Shown: one piece after another, positions 9,214 to 18,416 of the stretch
How positions within the stretch are numbered: position 1 is the stretch's first letter
Layout of the letters: each line of letters opens with the position of its first letter
Source of the DNA: Nannocystis exedens
GTDB taxonomy: Bacteria > Myxococcota_A > Polyangia > Nannocystales > Nannocystaceae
Reading direction: 5' to 3'
DNA: 64,000 bases
Assembly: GCF_002343915.1 (NCBI RefSeq)
Contig: NZ_NETK01000001.1
Coordinates: 4,598,001-4,662,000, forward strand
The notes under the pieces: model-generated
Database searches by the model: none
Told to the model about the DNA's origin: nothing
The model's input: the letters and a program-made list of their open reading frames with translations, nothing else
Position numbers and translations under genes: made by a program

Positions 9214-10974
9214 TCAACCGCCGAGCCGGCGCGCCAGTTGGTCCTCGTACAGCGACGGCGGGTCGAGCGGGCCGACCCGGCCGGGGCCCTCGACCCAGTC
9301 CTCGGGCGCGGTGCCGGCGGCGTCGGGCGACTGGAGGCTGGTCTCGACCGCGAGCTGCGGCCCCGCGCCGATCACGTAGCCGTGGCCGAACTGGCGCGAG
9401 CGCACGACCCCCTTGCCGCTCGCGTTCCACACCGCCGACTGCGTCGCGCTGTGCCCGGCCCCGCTCGACCACGCCAGCCGGTTGACCGCGCCCCAGCCGT
9501 CGTCGACCACGCTCTGGTCGAGCAGATTCGCGGTCGCCAGCGAGTGGTGGAACTCCGACAGCCCCACCGTCCCGAACTCGCTGCCCATCAGCGCGACCGC
9601 CTTGCCCTCCGACGAGTGCACCCGCAGCCACACGATCCCGGTCGCCCCGAAGCCCCAGTTCTGCACGAAGTTGTGCCGGCCCGCCCGGGCCACGCAGTCG
9701 CGCACCAGCACCTCGCCGCTCTGCATCACCTCGAACAGGTAGCCGTTGCCGCCGTCGCCGCGGTGCTGCGCCAGCTCGAGCGTGCTGTCCGCCACCGTCA
9801 CCCGCGCGCCGCGCTGGATCGTCAGCCCGCCCGACTGCAGGTGGCGCCCGGCGCCGTTCCCCTGGGCCGGCGCGCCCGGCGACACGAACGACTTCACGCC
9901 GGACACCCACGCGTCGCGCACGCCGATCATCGCCACCGCGTACACCTGGTCCTGCGACCACGCGTCCTCCCAGCCGACCGCGTTGGCGACCCCGACGTCC
10001 ATCAGCGCCACCTCGCGCAGCAGCCCCGTCACCGGCCGCACGCTGGCCTGGTCGCGCACGAGCGCCGGGTAGCGCAGCGGCACGTCGACCTCGACGGCGC
10101 CGCTGTCCGGATCGACCGCGGTGACGGTGCGCCAGAAGAACGGCTGCCAGGTGTCGTTGAAGACCATCCAGGTGCCGGCCATCGCGTGCTCGGTGACGAA
10201 GGCGGGGGAGATCTGCCAGCCGATGGCGATCTCGTCGCCGACCTCGAGGCCGGTCGCGTCGGCCACCGTGACCGTGCGCGCGCGCGCCTGGCCGTCCTCG
10301 CTCAGCGCGATGTCGGCCCCGAGCTGCGGCGCGCCGGCGAACGTCAGATGTGCCTTGTAGGACATGTCCGAAAAGTCAGTGAACCACAGCCGGCTCTGCT
10401 CGGCCCCGACGCCGGCGATCACCGTGTTCGAGCTCTTCACCGTCAACTGCCCGTCGACCCGGTAGAGCCCCGCCGGCAGGCGCACGACCGCCCCGCCTGC
10501 CTCGGCCGCGGCGTCGAGCGCCGCCTGCAACGCCGCGGTCGCGTCGCTCGTGCCCGTCGCGTCGGCCCCGTGGTCGCGCACGACGTCGATCGTCGTCGCC
10601 GGCAGCACGCTGCCCGGCGCCGCCTCGGCCAGGCGATAGCCCGCGTACGAGAAGTCGTGGAGGAAGCGCCCGTCCGGCCCGGTGAACTCGGGCGTCCAAT
10701 CCTCGGGATACAGCTCGCTGCGCCAGCCCGCCGGCTCGCCCGTCGTGCTCGTCGCGTCGCTCGTGCTCGTCGACGTCGGCAGCCCCGTCGTGCCCGTCGC
10801 CTCGCCCGTGCCGGTCGGCGACTCGCTCGTCGTCCCGCTGCTCGTGGTGCTCGTCGCGTCGCTGCCCGCCCCCGTGCTCGTGCCGTCGGCCGTCGACGTC
10901 GTCGCGCCCGTGCTGCCCTCCCCACCGCCACACGCCACGAACCACACCAGCGACGCACCCACGAACCTGCGCAT
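9214..10974 (-). CDS. Pectate-lyase-3-like beta-helix lipoprotein
   Basis: 586 residues. Signal peptide MRRFVGASLVWFVACGGG with lipobox VAC, then a Thr/Ser/Gly linker to about residue 85. From about 125 the sequence reads TTIDVVRDHGADATGTSDATAALQ, the start of the pectate-lyase-3/right-handed beta-helix fold (glycoside hydrolase 28/55-like), then helix rungs rich in Asn, Gly and Val to about 500. It may bind or cleave a polysaccharide at the cell surface. Catalytic residues cannot be assigned by eye. The 5' flank has CAAGCT seven bases before the ATG, a one-base variant of the TANNNT box seen elsewhere. It converges with the VWA gene. Confidence 0.78.
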   Translation of the reverse strand: MRRFVGASLVWFVACGGGEGSTGATTSTADGTSTGAGSDATSTTSSGTTSESPTGTGEATGTTGLPTSTSTSDATSTTGEPAGWRSELYPEDWTPEFTGPDGRFLHDFSYAGYRLAEAAPGSVLPATTIDVVRDHGADATGTSDATAALQAALDAAAEAGGAVVRLPAGLYRVDGQLTVKSSNTVIAGVGAEQSRLWFTDFSDMSYKAHLTFAGAPQLGADIALSEDGQARARTVTVADATGLEVGDEIAIGWQISPAFVTEHAMAGTWMVFNDTWQPFFWRTVTAVDPDSGAVEVDVPLRYPALVRDQASVRPVTGLLREVALMDVGVANAVGWEDAWSQDQVYAVAMIGVRDAWVSGVKSFVSPGAPAQGNGAGRHLQSGGLTIQRGARVTVADSTLELAQHRGDGGNGYLFEVMQSGEVLVRDCVARAGRHNFVQNWGFGATGIVWLRVHSSEGKAVALMGSEFGTVGLSEFHHSLATANLLDQSVVDDGWGAVNRLAWSSGAGHSATQSAVWNASGKGVVRSRQFGHGYVIGAGPQLAVETSLQSPDAAGTAPEDWVEGPGRVGPLDPPSLYEDQLARRLGG

Positions 10975-11063
10975 GATCGCCAGCTTGCCCGACCAGCGGG
11001 CTCGACAATACGAGCGGCGATCGCCGCTGCCTCACGACCTCCGCCTCCGTGGATGCCCGATCA

Positions 11064-11083
11064 GACATGCTCTTTCGGACATC
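11064..11083. repeat. Degenerate dyad upstream of beta-helix gene
   Basis: GACATGCTC-TTTC-GGACATC is one base away from the consensus dyad. It lies about 90 bp upstream of the minus-strand beta-helix lipoprotein start and ahead of the plus-strand AgmX-like gene, in the 220-bp divergent gap. Confidence 0.45.
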
Positions 11084-11194
11084 TCTCGCGGCTCGCGCGG
11101 CGTGGCCGGCCGACCCCGGCGAACGGCGTCCGGTTTCACGCACCGGCGCCTGTCGTGAACCTCACGGGCCGAGGAACTTTCCCCGTCCTCGATC

Positions 11195-12862
11195 GTGACA
11201 CCCTGCTGCGTGAGCCCCGCCAGCGTGCCCCCTGTCGTCCCAACCGTCGCCGAGGTCGTCGCCCGTCATCGCGGACGCGTCGTCGACGTGCAGCACGTCC
11301 GCTGGTCCGAGCCGCCGGCAGTCACCCCGGCGGCCTTCCTCGGCGGCGGCGCGGCCCTGCTGCTGCTCGGCTTCGCTCTGGCCCTGCGCGGCCTGGCCCA
11401 GGTCGAGGCCGCGGCGCGATGCGCCCTCCCCCCCTGCCCCACGGTGGGCGTGGGCGCCGGCCTCGGCGCCTTCCTGATCGCCGCCGGCCTGCTCCCGCTG
11501 GTCGTCGGTTTGGTCCGCTGGCGCGACCGCGGCCGCGCCCGCTACGTCATCGGCGAGGCGCCCGGGACCGACTTCACCGTCTCCGTGCCCGGAGCCCCCG
11601 CCGAGGGCGTCCCGCTGATCATCGCCCTCGAGCAGGGCTTCGTCCTCGGCCTCCCGCCCGGCGTACGCGGCACGGTCGACGGCGACTCGCCGATCGACCT
11701 CGCCGAAGCCGCCGCGCAGGGTCGACGCTCGCTCGCCCTGCCCGCGGGCGCGAAGGCCGTCATCGAGCTCGGCGAGCTGTCCTTCGAGATCTCCCAGGTC
11801 CCGCCCGCCGACGCGCCGCACAACCCGCTCGAGTTCGATCGCCTCACCTGGCTCAGTCACATCGGCGCGGCGGTCCTGGTCGGCGGCTGGGTGCTCTGGC
11901 TCGACCGCTCGCCGGTCGCCTCGCTCGAGCTCGACCGCGACGCGCAGATCGAGCTGGCCGCCCGTTACATCACGCCGGCGCCGCCGAAGGACGACCAGGC
12001 CCCGCGACCGCCGCCCGTCACGACCCCGCGGGTCGCCGCGTCACGCCCGGTCGAAAAGCCCGCCCGCCCGCCGGAGCCCGCGCCGGAGCCCGAGCCGGTC
12101 GGCTATGCCGTCGACGAGGCCGGCGGCCTGGTCGCCCCGTCGTCCCCGGCCGCGTTCGCCCGCCGCCCCGTCAAGGCCAACGTCGGCTCCCGCTTCGACC
12201 GCAGGTTCGACTACGACCGCGTCGCCGGCCACCTCGGCGACCCCGGCTTCATCAACGCCGTCGAGGACTACACCGTCAACATGAAGAACGGCCAGCGCGC
12301 CTACAAGAACGCCACGGACGACGCGTGGTGGGCCCAGGCCACCGGCGGGCCGCCGCGCACGGCCAAGCACTTCGGCGGCCTCGAGCTCGCCGAGACCGAG
12401 CGCGGCGGCGGCCTGCACCCCGACAAGCCCGCGCCCAAGAAGGGACCTGTCTCTCAGGTCACGTTGACCGCCGCGCTCGACCTGCCGCCGCCGACCAAGG
12501 AGGAGCGGGCCGCGAGCCGGCTCATCGCCCGGCTGCACATCGACGGCCCGACGATCACCGGCGACGCCGGCCTCGACAAGATCGAGCTGAAGAAGTACGC
12601 GCGCAAGCGGTCGGGCCCGTGGCGCGCCTGCTACGAACAGGCGCTGCTCGAGGACCCCGAGCTCGCCGGCATCATGCAGTTCCAGGTCCACTTCGACGAG
12701 ACCGGCAAGGCCACCCTCGCCCGCGTCAACTGGTCGACCCTCTCGATCGGCAAGATCGAGGACTGCCTGGCCAAGGCCTCGGTCGGCTGGCGGCTCACCC
12801 CCGCCATGCCCAAGGAGACCAAGGCCGTGTTCGAGCTGCAGTTCGAGGCCCACACCCACTGA
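11195..12862 (+). CDS. AgmX/PglI C-terminal domain membrane protein
   Basis: Up to 555 residues. Two hydrophobic helices lie at about 45-68 and 85-110 and a third at about 222-238; an FHA-like or beta-rich segment lies between. A Pro-rich linker (PPEPAPEPEPV) follows. The C-terminus has the AgmX/PglI signature WRACYEQALLEDPELAGIM, with the glycine-led turn FDETGKATL, a fold related to TonB C-termini and found in myxobacterial gliding-motility proteins. It probably spans the inner membrane and reaches through the periplasm. The start is uncertain: GTG 11195 opens the frame, and another GTG lies at 11210. A degenerate dyad at 12444-12460 (GACCTG-TCTCT-CAGGTC) is inside the gene. Confidence 0.72.
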   Translation: MTPCCVSPASVPPVVPTVAEVVARHRGRVVDVQHVRWSEPPAVTPAAFLGGGAALLLLGFALALRGLAQVEAAARCALPPCPTVGVGAGLGAFLIAAGLLPLVVGLVRWRDRGRARYVIGEAPGTDFTVSVPGAPAEGVPLIIALEQGFVLGLPPGVRGTVDGDSPIDLAEAAAQGRRSLALPAGAKAVIELGELSFEISQVPPADAPHNPLEFDRLTWLSHIGAAVLVGGWVLWLDRSPVASLELDRDAQIELAARYITPAPPKDDQAPRPPPVTTPRVAASRPVEKPARPPEPAPEPEPVGYAVDEAGGLVAPSSPAAFARRPVKANVGSRFDRRFDYDRVAGHLGDPGFINAVEDYTVNMKNGQRAYKNATDDAWWAQATGGPPRTAKHFGGLELAETERGGGLHPDKPAPKKGPVSQVTLTAALDLPPPTKEERAASRLIARLHIDGPTITGDAGLDKIELKKYARKRSGPWRACYEQALLEDPELAGIMQFQVHFDETGKATLARVNWSTLSIGKIEDCLAKASVGWRLTPAMPKETKAVFELQFEAHTH

Positions 12863-12865
12863 TTT

Positions 12866-13915
12866 TCAGCGGGTGATCATCCCCTCGTCGACGAAGAACC
12901 GGTACCACGCGCGCACGGCCGCCGGCAGGTCGCCCGGCACGAACCCGAGCTCTTGCTGCGCGCGGGTGGTGTCGGCGCGGCGCTGCATCGTCAGCACGAA
13001 CACCGCGCCGGGCGTGAGGTGCTGCGGCACGTTGGGGAACAGCTTGGCCATCGGCTTGGAGATCGTCCGCGCCACCGCCGACATCAAGCGCGGCGACAGG
13101 GCGATCGGCCGCCGGTCGGTCCCGATCTGCTCGGCGAACAGCGCCAGCATCTCGTCCATCGTCACGTAGCGGGTGCTGAAGATGTAGCGCTGCCCGGTCC
13201 GCCCGCGCTCCATCGCCAGCACGTGCCCGCGCGCCAGGTCCTCGGTCGTCACCGCCTCGTAGCCGCCGGGGATGATCGCCCGCAGCTTGCCGCGCGAGAA
13301 GTCGATCATCGCCTTGCCCGTCCGCGACGGCAGATAGTCGTACGGCCCGACCACCCCGGTCGACACCGCGATCACCACGTCGAGCCCGTCGGCGCACGCC
13401 TGCAGCGCCTCGTGCTCGGCCAGCACCTTCGTGCGCGAGTAGGGCATCCACTCGACGAACGGATAAAAAGGCATGTCCTCGTGGCACGGCTTCTGCGGGT
13501 CGTCGGGGTCGAAGCCGATCGTCGAGAACGAGCTGGTGTGGACCACCCGCGCCACCCCGGCCCGCTGCGCCGCCCGCAGCACGTGGCGCGTGCCGAGCAC
13601 GTTGATCTGCCACAGCTCCCGCATCTGCGGCTCGGTCGGGCTCAGCACCGAGACCTTGGCCGCGGTGTGATACACGCGGGTGCAACCCTTCACCGCGCGG
13701 GCCACCGAATCGGCGTCGAGCAAGTCGCCCTCGATACGCTCCACAGGCAGACCCTCAATTCCCCGATTGTTGTGCCGCGGATGCACCAGCACGCGCACAT
13801 CCTCACCCGCGGCCAGCAGATGTCGCACAAGGCTCGCACCGACGTGGCCGCTGGCGCCTGTCACCAGGGTCTTGCCGTTGGGAGGCGCCGGAACACTGCT
13901 CTGAGGGGTCGTCAT
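12866..13915 (-). CDS. NAD-dependent epimerase/dehydratase (extended SDR)
   Basis: 349 residues from ATG 13915. The N-terminal Rossmann motif reads VTGASGHVGASLVRHLL (TGxxGxxG). The catalytic YSRTK (YxxxK) is near residue 150, with the upstream TSSFSTIG Ser. The remainder fits the 3-beta-hydroxysteroid dehydrogenase/dihydroflavonol reductase-like extended SDR group, so sterol, polyketide or sugar substrates are possible. It ends three bases before the stop of the converging AgmX-like gene and is divergent from the histidine kinase, with about 105 bp between starts. Confidence 0.85.
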   Translation of the reverse strand: MTTPQSSVPAPPNGKTLVTGASGHVGASLVRHLLAAGEDVRVLVHPRHNNRGIEGLPVERIEGDLLDADSVARAVKGCTRVYHTAAKVSVLSPTEPQMRELWQINVLGTRHVLRAAQRAGVARVVHTSSFSTIGFDPDDPQKPCHEDMPFYPFVEWMPYSRTKVLAEHEALQACADGLDVVIAVSTGVVGPYDYLPSRTGKAMIDFSRGKLRAIIPGGYEAVTTEDLARGHVLAMERGRTGQRYIFSTRYVTMDEMLALFAEQIGTDRRPIALSPRLMSAVARTISKPMAKLFPNVPQHLTPGAVFVLTMQRRADTTRAQQELGFVPGDLPAAVRAWYRFFVDEGMITR

Positions 13916-14003
13916 GGCGCGCAACGAGACCACGCCGACCGGGCCCTGTAAAGCGCACCCGCCTCGCGACGTGGCCCACGTCGCACCGCGACAACCGCTG
14001 CGT

Positions 14004-14009
14004 TATGCT
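14004..14009 (+). promoter_or_regulatory. TATGCT box, 11 nt before start
   Basis: TATGCT ends 11 bases before the histidine kinase ATG, and no Shine-Dalgarno sequence lies between. GTCGCAC sits about 17 bp upstream of it, as it does upstream of hom. Likely -10 element giving a leaderless or near-leaderless transcript. Confidence 0.55.
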
Positions 14010-14020
14010 CTTCGCCCCGG

Positions 14021-15457
14021 ATGGCAGAGCGCCAGCCCACCTGGTCGAGCCGGCTCATCGCCCTGCTCGAGCGCGGTTTGCCGCCCGCGCTCCTGGAAGA
14101 CCACGAGATGCGCCGCCGGGCCCTCCTCATCGAGGGCACCGCCTGGCTGGTCGTCCTCGCCTGCGCGCTCACCGTGCCGGTCATCGCCGGCACGACCACG
14201 GGCCTCGGCCGCATCACCTCGCTGGCCGCCGACATCGGCACCCTCCTGCTCACGCTCGTGGGCCCGTGGCTGCTGCGGCGGCGCGGCACCCCGGCCGCGG
14301 CCGGCCACTGGATCACCGGCTGCGTGTTCGCCGGCACCGTCTACGCCGTCTCGACCACCGGCGCCTTCGCCTCGCCCTACTGGATCTTGCTCGCCATCGT
14401 GCCCTTCCTCGCCGCGCAGATGGCGGGCCGCAGCGCCGGTCACCTGTGGGGCGCGATCTGCCTGGTCGGCGTCGGCGCGCTGTTCGTCGCCGATCGCTTC
14501 GCCGATGTCCTGCCGCAGTTCCACGACCCCGACAATTTCGCCTCGACCACCGCGATCTACGGGGCCATGACGATCCTCGCCGTCCACGGCCTCAGTCATT
14601 TGGCCGACCTCGCCAAGGACGAGGCGATCGCCCGCGCCGAGGCCGCGGCGGTCCGGCTCGAGCACGCCGACCTCGAGGTCGAGCGCGCGCGGATCCTCGC
14701 CCAGCAGGCCGTCGCGGCCAACAGCGCCAAGTCGGCCTTCATGGCGACGATGAGCCACGAGCTGCGCACCCCGCTCAACGCCGTGATCGGCTACGCCGAG
14801 ATGCTGGTCGAGGACGCCGACGCCCAGGGCCTGTCCGACATGCGCGACGACCTCGTCAAGATCGTCGGCGCCAGCCAGCACCTGCTCGGGCTCATCGACG
14901 ACGTCCTCGACCTCTCGCGCGTCGAGGCGGCCAAGCTCGACCTCCGGCGCGAGCGCTTCGCCGCCGAGGAGGTCGCGCGCGAGGTCACCGAGGCGCTGCA
15001 GCCGCTCGCGCGCACCCGCGGCAACCTGCTCGAGGTCCGCGCCCCGCCGGCCCCGCTGTTCGCCCTGCTCGACCGCGGCCGGCTGCGGCAGATCCTCATC
15101 AACCTGGTCGGCAACGCCCTCAAGTTCACCGCGCGCGGCCGCGTCACCGTCCACGTGCGCGGCGAGGAGATCGGCCCGGCCCGCTTCGTCGTGTTCGCCG
15201 TCGAGGACACCGGCATCGGCATCCGCGAGGGCGACCACCGGCGGATCTTCGAGCCCTTCACGCAGGTCGACTCGTCACCGCGGCGGCGCTACGAGGGCAC
15301 CGGCCTCGGCCTCGCGCTGTGCAAGAACCTGGTCGAGATGATGGGCGGCAGCATCGCCGTCCGCTCCGACTTCGGCCACGGCAGCGTCTTCACCGTGAAG
15401 CTGCCGGCCGAGCCGCCAGCGCGAGCCGAACCGGCCGCGCCGGCCGCAGCGTGCTGA
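14021..15457 (+). CDS. Membrane sensor histidine kinase
   Basis: 478 residues. Five to six hydrophobic helices fill residues 38-195, with no large periplasmic loop, so the signal is probably sensed in or near the membrane. A coiled linker (about 195-240) leads to HisKA with FMATMSHELRTPLNAVIGYAEM (H-box HELRTP) and HATPase_c with NLVGNALKFTA, EDTGIGI and GTGLGLALCKNLVE. No receiver domain is attached. The last 68 bases overlap the 3' end of the converging cytochrome P450 gene. Confidence 0.9.
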   Translation: MAERQPTWSSRLIALLERGLPPALLEDHEMRRRALLIEGTAWLVVLACALTVPVIAGTTTGLGRITSLAADIGTLLLTLVGPWLLRRRGTPAAAGHWITGCVFAGTVYAVSTTGAFASPYWILLAIVPFLAAQMAGRSAGHLWGAICLVGVGALFVADRFADVLPQFHDPDNFASTTAIYGAMTILAVHGLSHLADLAKDEAIARAEAAAVRLEHADLEVERARILAQQAVAANSAKSAFMATMSHELRTPLNAVIGYAEMLVEDADAQGLSDMRDDLVKIVGASQHLLGLIDDVLDLSRVEAAKLDLRRERFAAEEVAREVTEALQPLARTRGNLLEVRAPPAPLFALLDRGRLRQILINLVGNALKFTARGRVTVHVRGEEIGPARFVVFAVEDTGIGIREGDHRRIFEPFTQVDSSPRRRYEGTGLGLALCKNLVEMMGGSIAVRSDFGHGSVFTVKLPAEPPARAEPAAPAAAC

Positions 15458-16769
15458 CCCCGACGCTCGGCACCTCCGGCGTCACCAATCGCCAGTCGTA
15501 GCGCCGGGCCACCGCCGCCAGCGCGATCACCAGCTCGAGCAGGGCGAAGTGGATGCCGATACAAATGCGATGACCTGCCCCAAAGGGCATGTACGCGGTC
15601 TTCTGCCGCGCCTGCGCCGCGCCGGGCGCGAACCGGTCGGGGTCGAAGCGGTTGGGGTCGGGCCACACGTCGGGCTGGCGGTGCAGCTCGTGGACCATCA
15701 CCGTGACGATCGAGCCCTTGGCGATCGGGTAGCCGCCGAGCACGTCGTCGCGGGCCGCGGTGCGGGGGATCGCCCACACCGCCGGGTAGAGCCGCAGCGT
15801 CTCGTCGATCACCTGCCGCGTGTACGTCAGCTTCGGGATGTCGCCGAGGTCCGGGAGGTCGTGGTCCAGCGCGTCGACCTCGGCTTGCAGGCGGGCCATC
15901 ACCCCGGGGTGGCGGGCCAGCAGCGTCAGCGCCCACGTCAGCGTCACCGCCGTCGTCTCGTGGCCGGCGATGAACACCGTCATCACCTCGTCGCGCAGCT
16001 GCTCGTCGCTCATGCGGCGGCCCGACTCGTCGTCGCTGGCGGCGATCAGCACGTCGAGCAGGTCGCGCTGCTCCGAGCCCGACGCCCCGTCGCGGCGCTT
16101 GCCGATGAGGTCGTAGATGAACGCGTCGACCCCCTTCTTGGCCGCGACGAACCGGCGGTTCTGCGGCGTCGGGATCCACAGCGGCGGCGTGAACAGCTCG
16201 AACAGGCGCCGGCTCGCCAGCTCGAGCGCCGTCCCGATCGCGCGCCCGATCGGCCCGGCGTCGCCGATCTCCGGCACCCCGAACATGGTCCGGCCGATCA
16301 CGTCCATCGCCATCCGCATCGACTCGAACAGCGCCTCGACCTCGGCCTGCCCCGACCAGCGCTGCAGCATCTGCTCGACCGCGCCGCGCATGTCGTCGAC
16401 GTAGCGCTGCACCGCCTTCGGCGTGAAGTGCGGCTGCATCAGGCGCCGCTGGCTGGTCCACGTCTCGCCCTCGGAAGAGAACAAGCCCTGCCCGACCAAA
16501 AGCCGCAGCCCGTCGATCTCCGCCAGCTTTTGATAGGCCCCGCGGCTCTCCACCAAGATGTGCTGCGCGTGCTCCGGCCGGACCGTCGGCACCACCACGA
16601 TCTTCCCGAAGTGCACCGCCAGCGGCGCCCCGTAGCAGCGCACCAGGTCGGTCATGCCGACGAAGTTCGTCTTCCTCGCGATGTCGACCATGCTGCCCAG
16701 CCACGGCAGGCCGGGCGCCCGCGGCATGGTCCTGAACGGCGTTCCAGTGACATCGACGGGCGCGTTCAT
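15390..16769 (-). CDS. Cytochrome P450
   Basis: 459 residues from ATG 16769. I-helix AGHETTAVTLTWAL contains the oxygen-binding A/G-G-x-E-T-T motif, the K-helix ExxR is ETLR, the PERF region is FDPDRF, and the haem-thiolate loop is FGAGHRICIG with the ligand Cys. Length and layout match a class E, family-4-like P450 that needs separate redox partners, none of which is nearby. Substrate unknown. The frame is open far upstream, but MNAPVDVTG is the natural N-terminus. It is divergent from hom with 50 bp between starts and overlaps the histidine kinase end-to-end. Confidence 0.93.
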   Translation of the reverse strand: MNAPVDVTGTPFRTMPRAPGLPWLGSMVDIARKTNFVGMTDLVRCYGAPLAVHFGKIVVVPTVRPEHAQHILVESRGAYQKLAEIDGLRLLVGQGLFSSEGETWTSQRRLMQPHFTPKAVQRYVDDMRGAVEQMLQRWSGQAEVEALFESMRMAMDVIGRTMFGVPEIGDAGPIGRAIGTALELASRRLFELFTPPLWIPTPQNRRFVAAKKGVDAFIYDLIGKRRDGASGSEQRDLLDVLIAASDDESGRRMSDEQLRDEVMTVFIAGHETTAVTLTWALTLLARHPGVMARLQAEVDALDHDLPDLGDIPKLTYTRQVIDETLRLYPAVWAIPRTAARDDVLGGYPIAKGSIVTVMVHELHRQPDVWPDPNRFDPDRFAPGAAQARQKTAYMPFGAGHRICIGIHFALLELVIALAAVARRYDWRLVTPEVPSVGVSTLRPARPVRLALAARPAASR

Positions 16770-16806
16770 CGCAGCCGCCAGCGTCGCACAATCGTCGCCC
16801 GTCTGG

Positions 16807-16812
16807 TACTGT
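16807..16812 (+). promoter_or_regulatory. TACTGT box, 6 nt before hom start
   Basis: TACTGT lies six bases before the GTG of hom, and GTCGCAC lies about 17 bp upstream. No ribosome-binding site is present. Expected transcription start coincides with the start codon, so the mRNA is probably leaderless. Confidence 0.6.
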
Positions 16813-16818
16813 CGCCGC

Positions 16819-18111
16819 GTGCGAGCCCTCGGCGTCGGCATCCTCGGCCTCGGCAACGTCGGCGCGGGAACGGTGCGACTGCTCGGTGAACACCGCGCGC
16901 GCATCGAGGCCCGCCTCGGGGCCTCCCTTACCATTCGCCGCGTCCTCGTGCGCGATCGTGCCCGCGAGCGCGCCGTCGACGTCGCCCCGGAGCTGCTGAC
17001 CACCGACATCGGGGCCGTCCTCGGCGACCCCGAGATCGCGATCGTCGTCGAGCTCATGGGCGGCGTCGAGCCGGCGCGCAGCTACATCCTGGCGGCGCTG
17101 CGGGCCGGCAAGCACGTCGTCACCGCCAACAAGGCCGTGCTCGCCGAGCGCGGCGCCGAGATCTTCGCCGAGGCCGCGCGGGTCGGCCGGGCCGTCGTCT
17201 TCGAGGGCAGCGTGGCCGGCGGGATCCCCCTGCTCCGCAGCTTGCGAGAGGGCCTCGCCAGCGACCGGATCACCGGCCTGTGCGGGATCGTCAACGGCAC
17301 CTCCAACTACATCCTCGACGCCATGACCCGCACCGGCGCCGGCTTCGCTGACGCGCTCGCGGGGGCCCAGGCGGCCGGCTACGCCGAGGCCGACCCCACC
17401 CTCGACGTCGGCGGCGGCGACGCGGCGCACAAGCTGGCGCTGCTGGCCCTGGTCGCCTTCGGCGTGCAGGTCGACCCCGCGACGATCCCGACCGAGGGGA
17501 TCTCCCACATCACCGCGTTCGACATCCGCGCCGCCGCCGAGCTCGGGTTCGTCATCAAGAGCCTCGCCATCGGCCAGCGCGACGAGCACGGCGTCAGCCT
17601 CCGCGTCCACCCGACGCTCGTCCCCAGGACCCACGTGCTCGCCGGCGTGCAGGGGGCCTTCAACGCCGTGCTCGTCCAGTCCGACGCGCTCGGCCCCAGC
17701 CTCTACTACGGCCGCGGCGCCGGCATGATGCCGACCGCGGTCGCCGTCGTCTCCGACATCCTCGAGGTCGCCCGCGACCTGCTCGCCGGCCTGTACTCCG
17801 GGCCAGGTCGTTCAGGACAGGTCCTTTCGGCCACCTCCGCCCCGGTCCGCCTGCGCCCGCTGGCCGACGTCGTCTGCGCCCACTACCTGTGCTTCCGCGC
17901 CCCGCACGTCCCCGGCGTGCTCGGCCGGGTCGCCGCCTGCCTCGGCCGCCACGGCGTCAGCATCCGCCGCATGTCGCAGGAGACCCCCTCCGACGACGGC
18001 TCGGCGGCGATGGTGATGTTGACCGAGCCCGTCGCCGACGGCCCGCTCGCCGCCGCCCTCGTCGAGGCCGCCCTCCCCGTCACCCGCCTGCGCCTCTTGC
18101 CCGGCGATTGA
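16819..18111 (+). CDS. hom: Homoserine dehydrogenase
   Basis: 430 residues. The start GTG 16819 places the nucleotide-binding motif VGILGLGNVGAGTV at the N-terminus; the frame is open to 16654 but that part is antisense to the P450 gene. The catalytic domain has NKAVLAERG, GSVAGGIPLLRSL, GIVNGTSNYIL and EADPTLDVGGGDAAHKL, all family hallmarks. A C-terminal ACT domain (about 355-430; APHVPGVLGRVAACLGRHGVSI) suggests feedback control by threonine. It reduces aspartate semialdehyde to homoserine in Thr/Met synthesis. It is not fused to aspartokinase. Confidence 0.96.
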   Translation: MRALGVGILGLGNVGAGTVRLLGEHRARIEARLGASLTIRRVLVRDRARERAVDVAPELLTTDIGAVLGDPEIAIVVELMGGVEPARSYILAALRAGKHVVTANKAVLAERGAEIFAEAARVGRAVVFEGSVAGGIPLLRSLREGLASDRITGLCGIVNGTSNYILDAMTRTGAGFADALAGAQAAGYAEADPTLDVGGGDAAHKLALLALVAFGVQVDPATIPTEGISHITAFDIRAAAELGFVIKSLAIGQRDEHGVSLRVHPTLVPRTHVLAGVQGAFNAVLVQSDALGPSLYYGRGAGMMPTAVAVVSDILEVARDLLAGLYSGPGRSGQVLSATSAPVRLRPLADVVCAHYLCFRAPHVPGVLGRVAACLGRHGVSIRRMSQETPSDDGSAAMVMLTEPVADGPLAAALVEAALPVTRLRLLPGD

Positions 18112-18174
18112 CGCCGCCGCGCTCGGGCCCGTCGCGTGCTGCCTGCCGGGCACGACCGTGCCGCGAGGCCCACG

Positions 18175-18197
18175 CTGCCCCGCGTGTCACGCGGCAG
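18175..18197 (+). terminator. Hairpin downstream of hom
   Basis: CTGCC-cc-GCGTG pairs with CACGC-GGCAG around a single T, 64 bp after the hom stop. There is no T-run, so factor-independent function is uncertain. The rest of 18112-18416 (305 bp) shows no gene. Confidence 0.4.
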
Positions 18198-18416
18198 CCG
18201 TCGCGCCGGGAGATGCCAGCCGATCGGCTGCCGGTGAAGCGGCGGCCCCCGCGGTGTATTCGGCGAGCGGCTGGCCAGGTCTGTACATGCTCCGGAATTC
18301 TGCCGAGCACTTGCAGCGTCCGGAGACCGGGCCCACCCAGTGGGGCCCTTGCGCTCTCCGTCGACCGTTCAAGCGGAGCGACGACGTGGGGGGCGCCTGA
18401 CCATTGGAGCCTCGTC

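Noticed and set aside
9181..12876. Very long Arg/Pro-rich frame on the plus strand
   Set aside because: It is antisense to a real lipoprotein gene and in another frame of the AgmX-like gene; GC-rich shadow without motifs.
15573..15592. Dyad-like ACCTGCCCCAAAGGGCATGT in the P450 gene
   Set aside because: It encodes the conserved haem-binding loop (MPFGAGHR), so protein constraint explains it.
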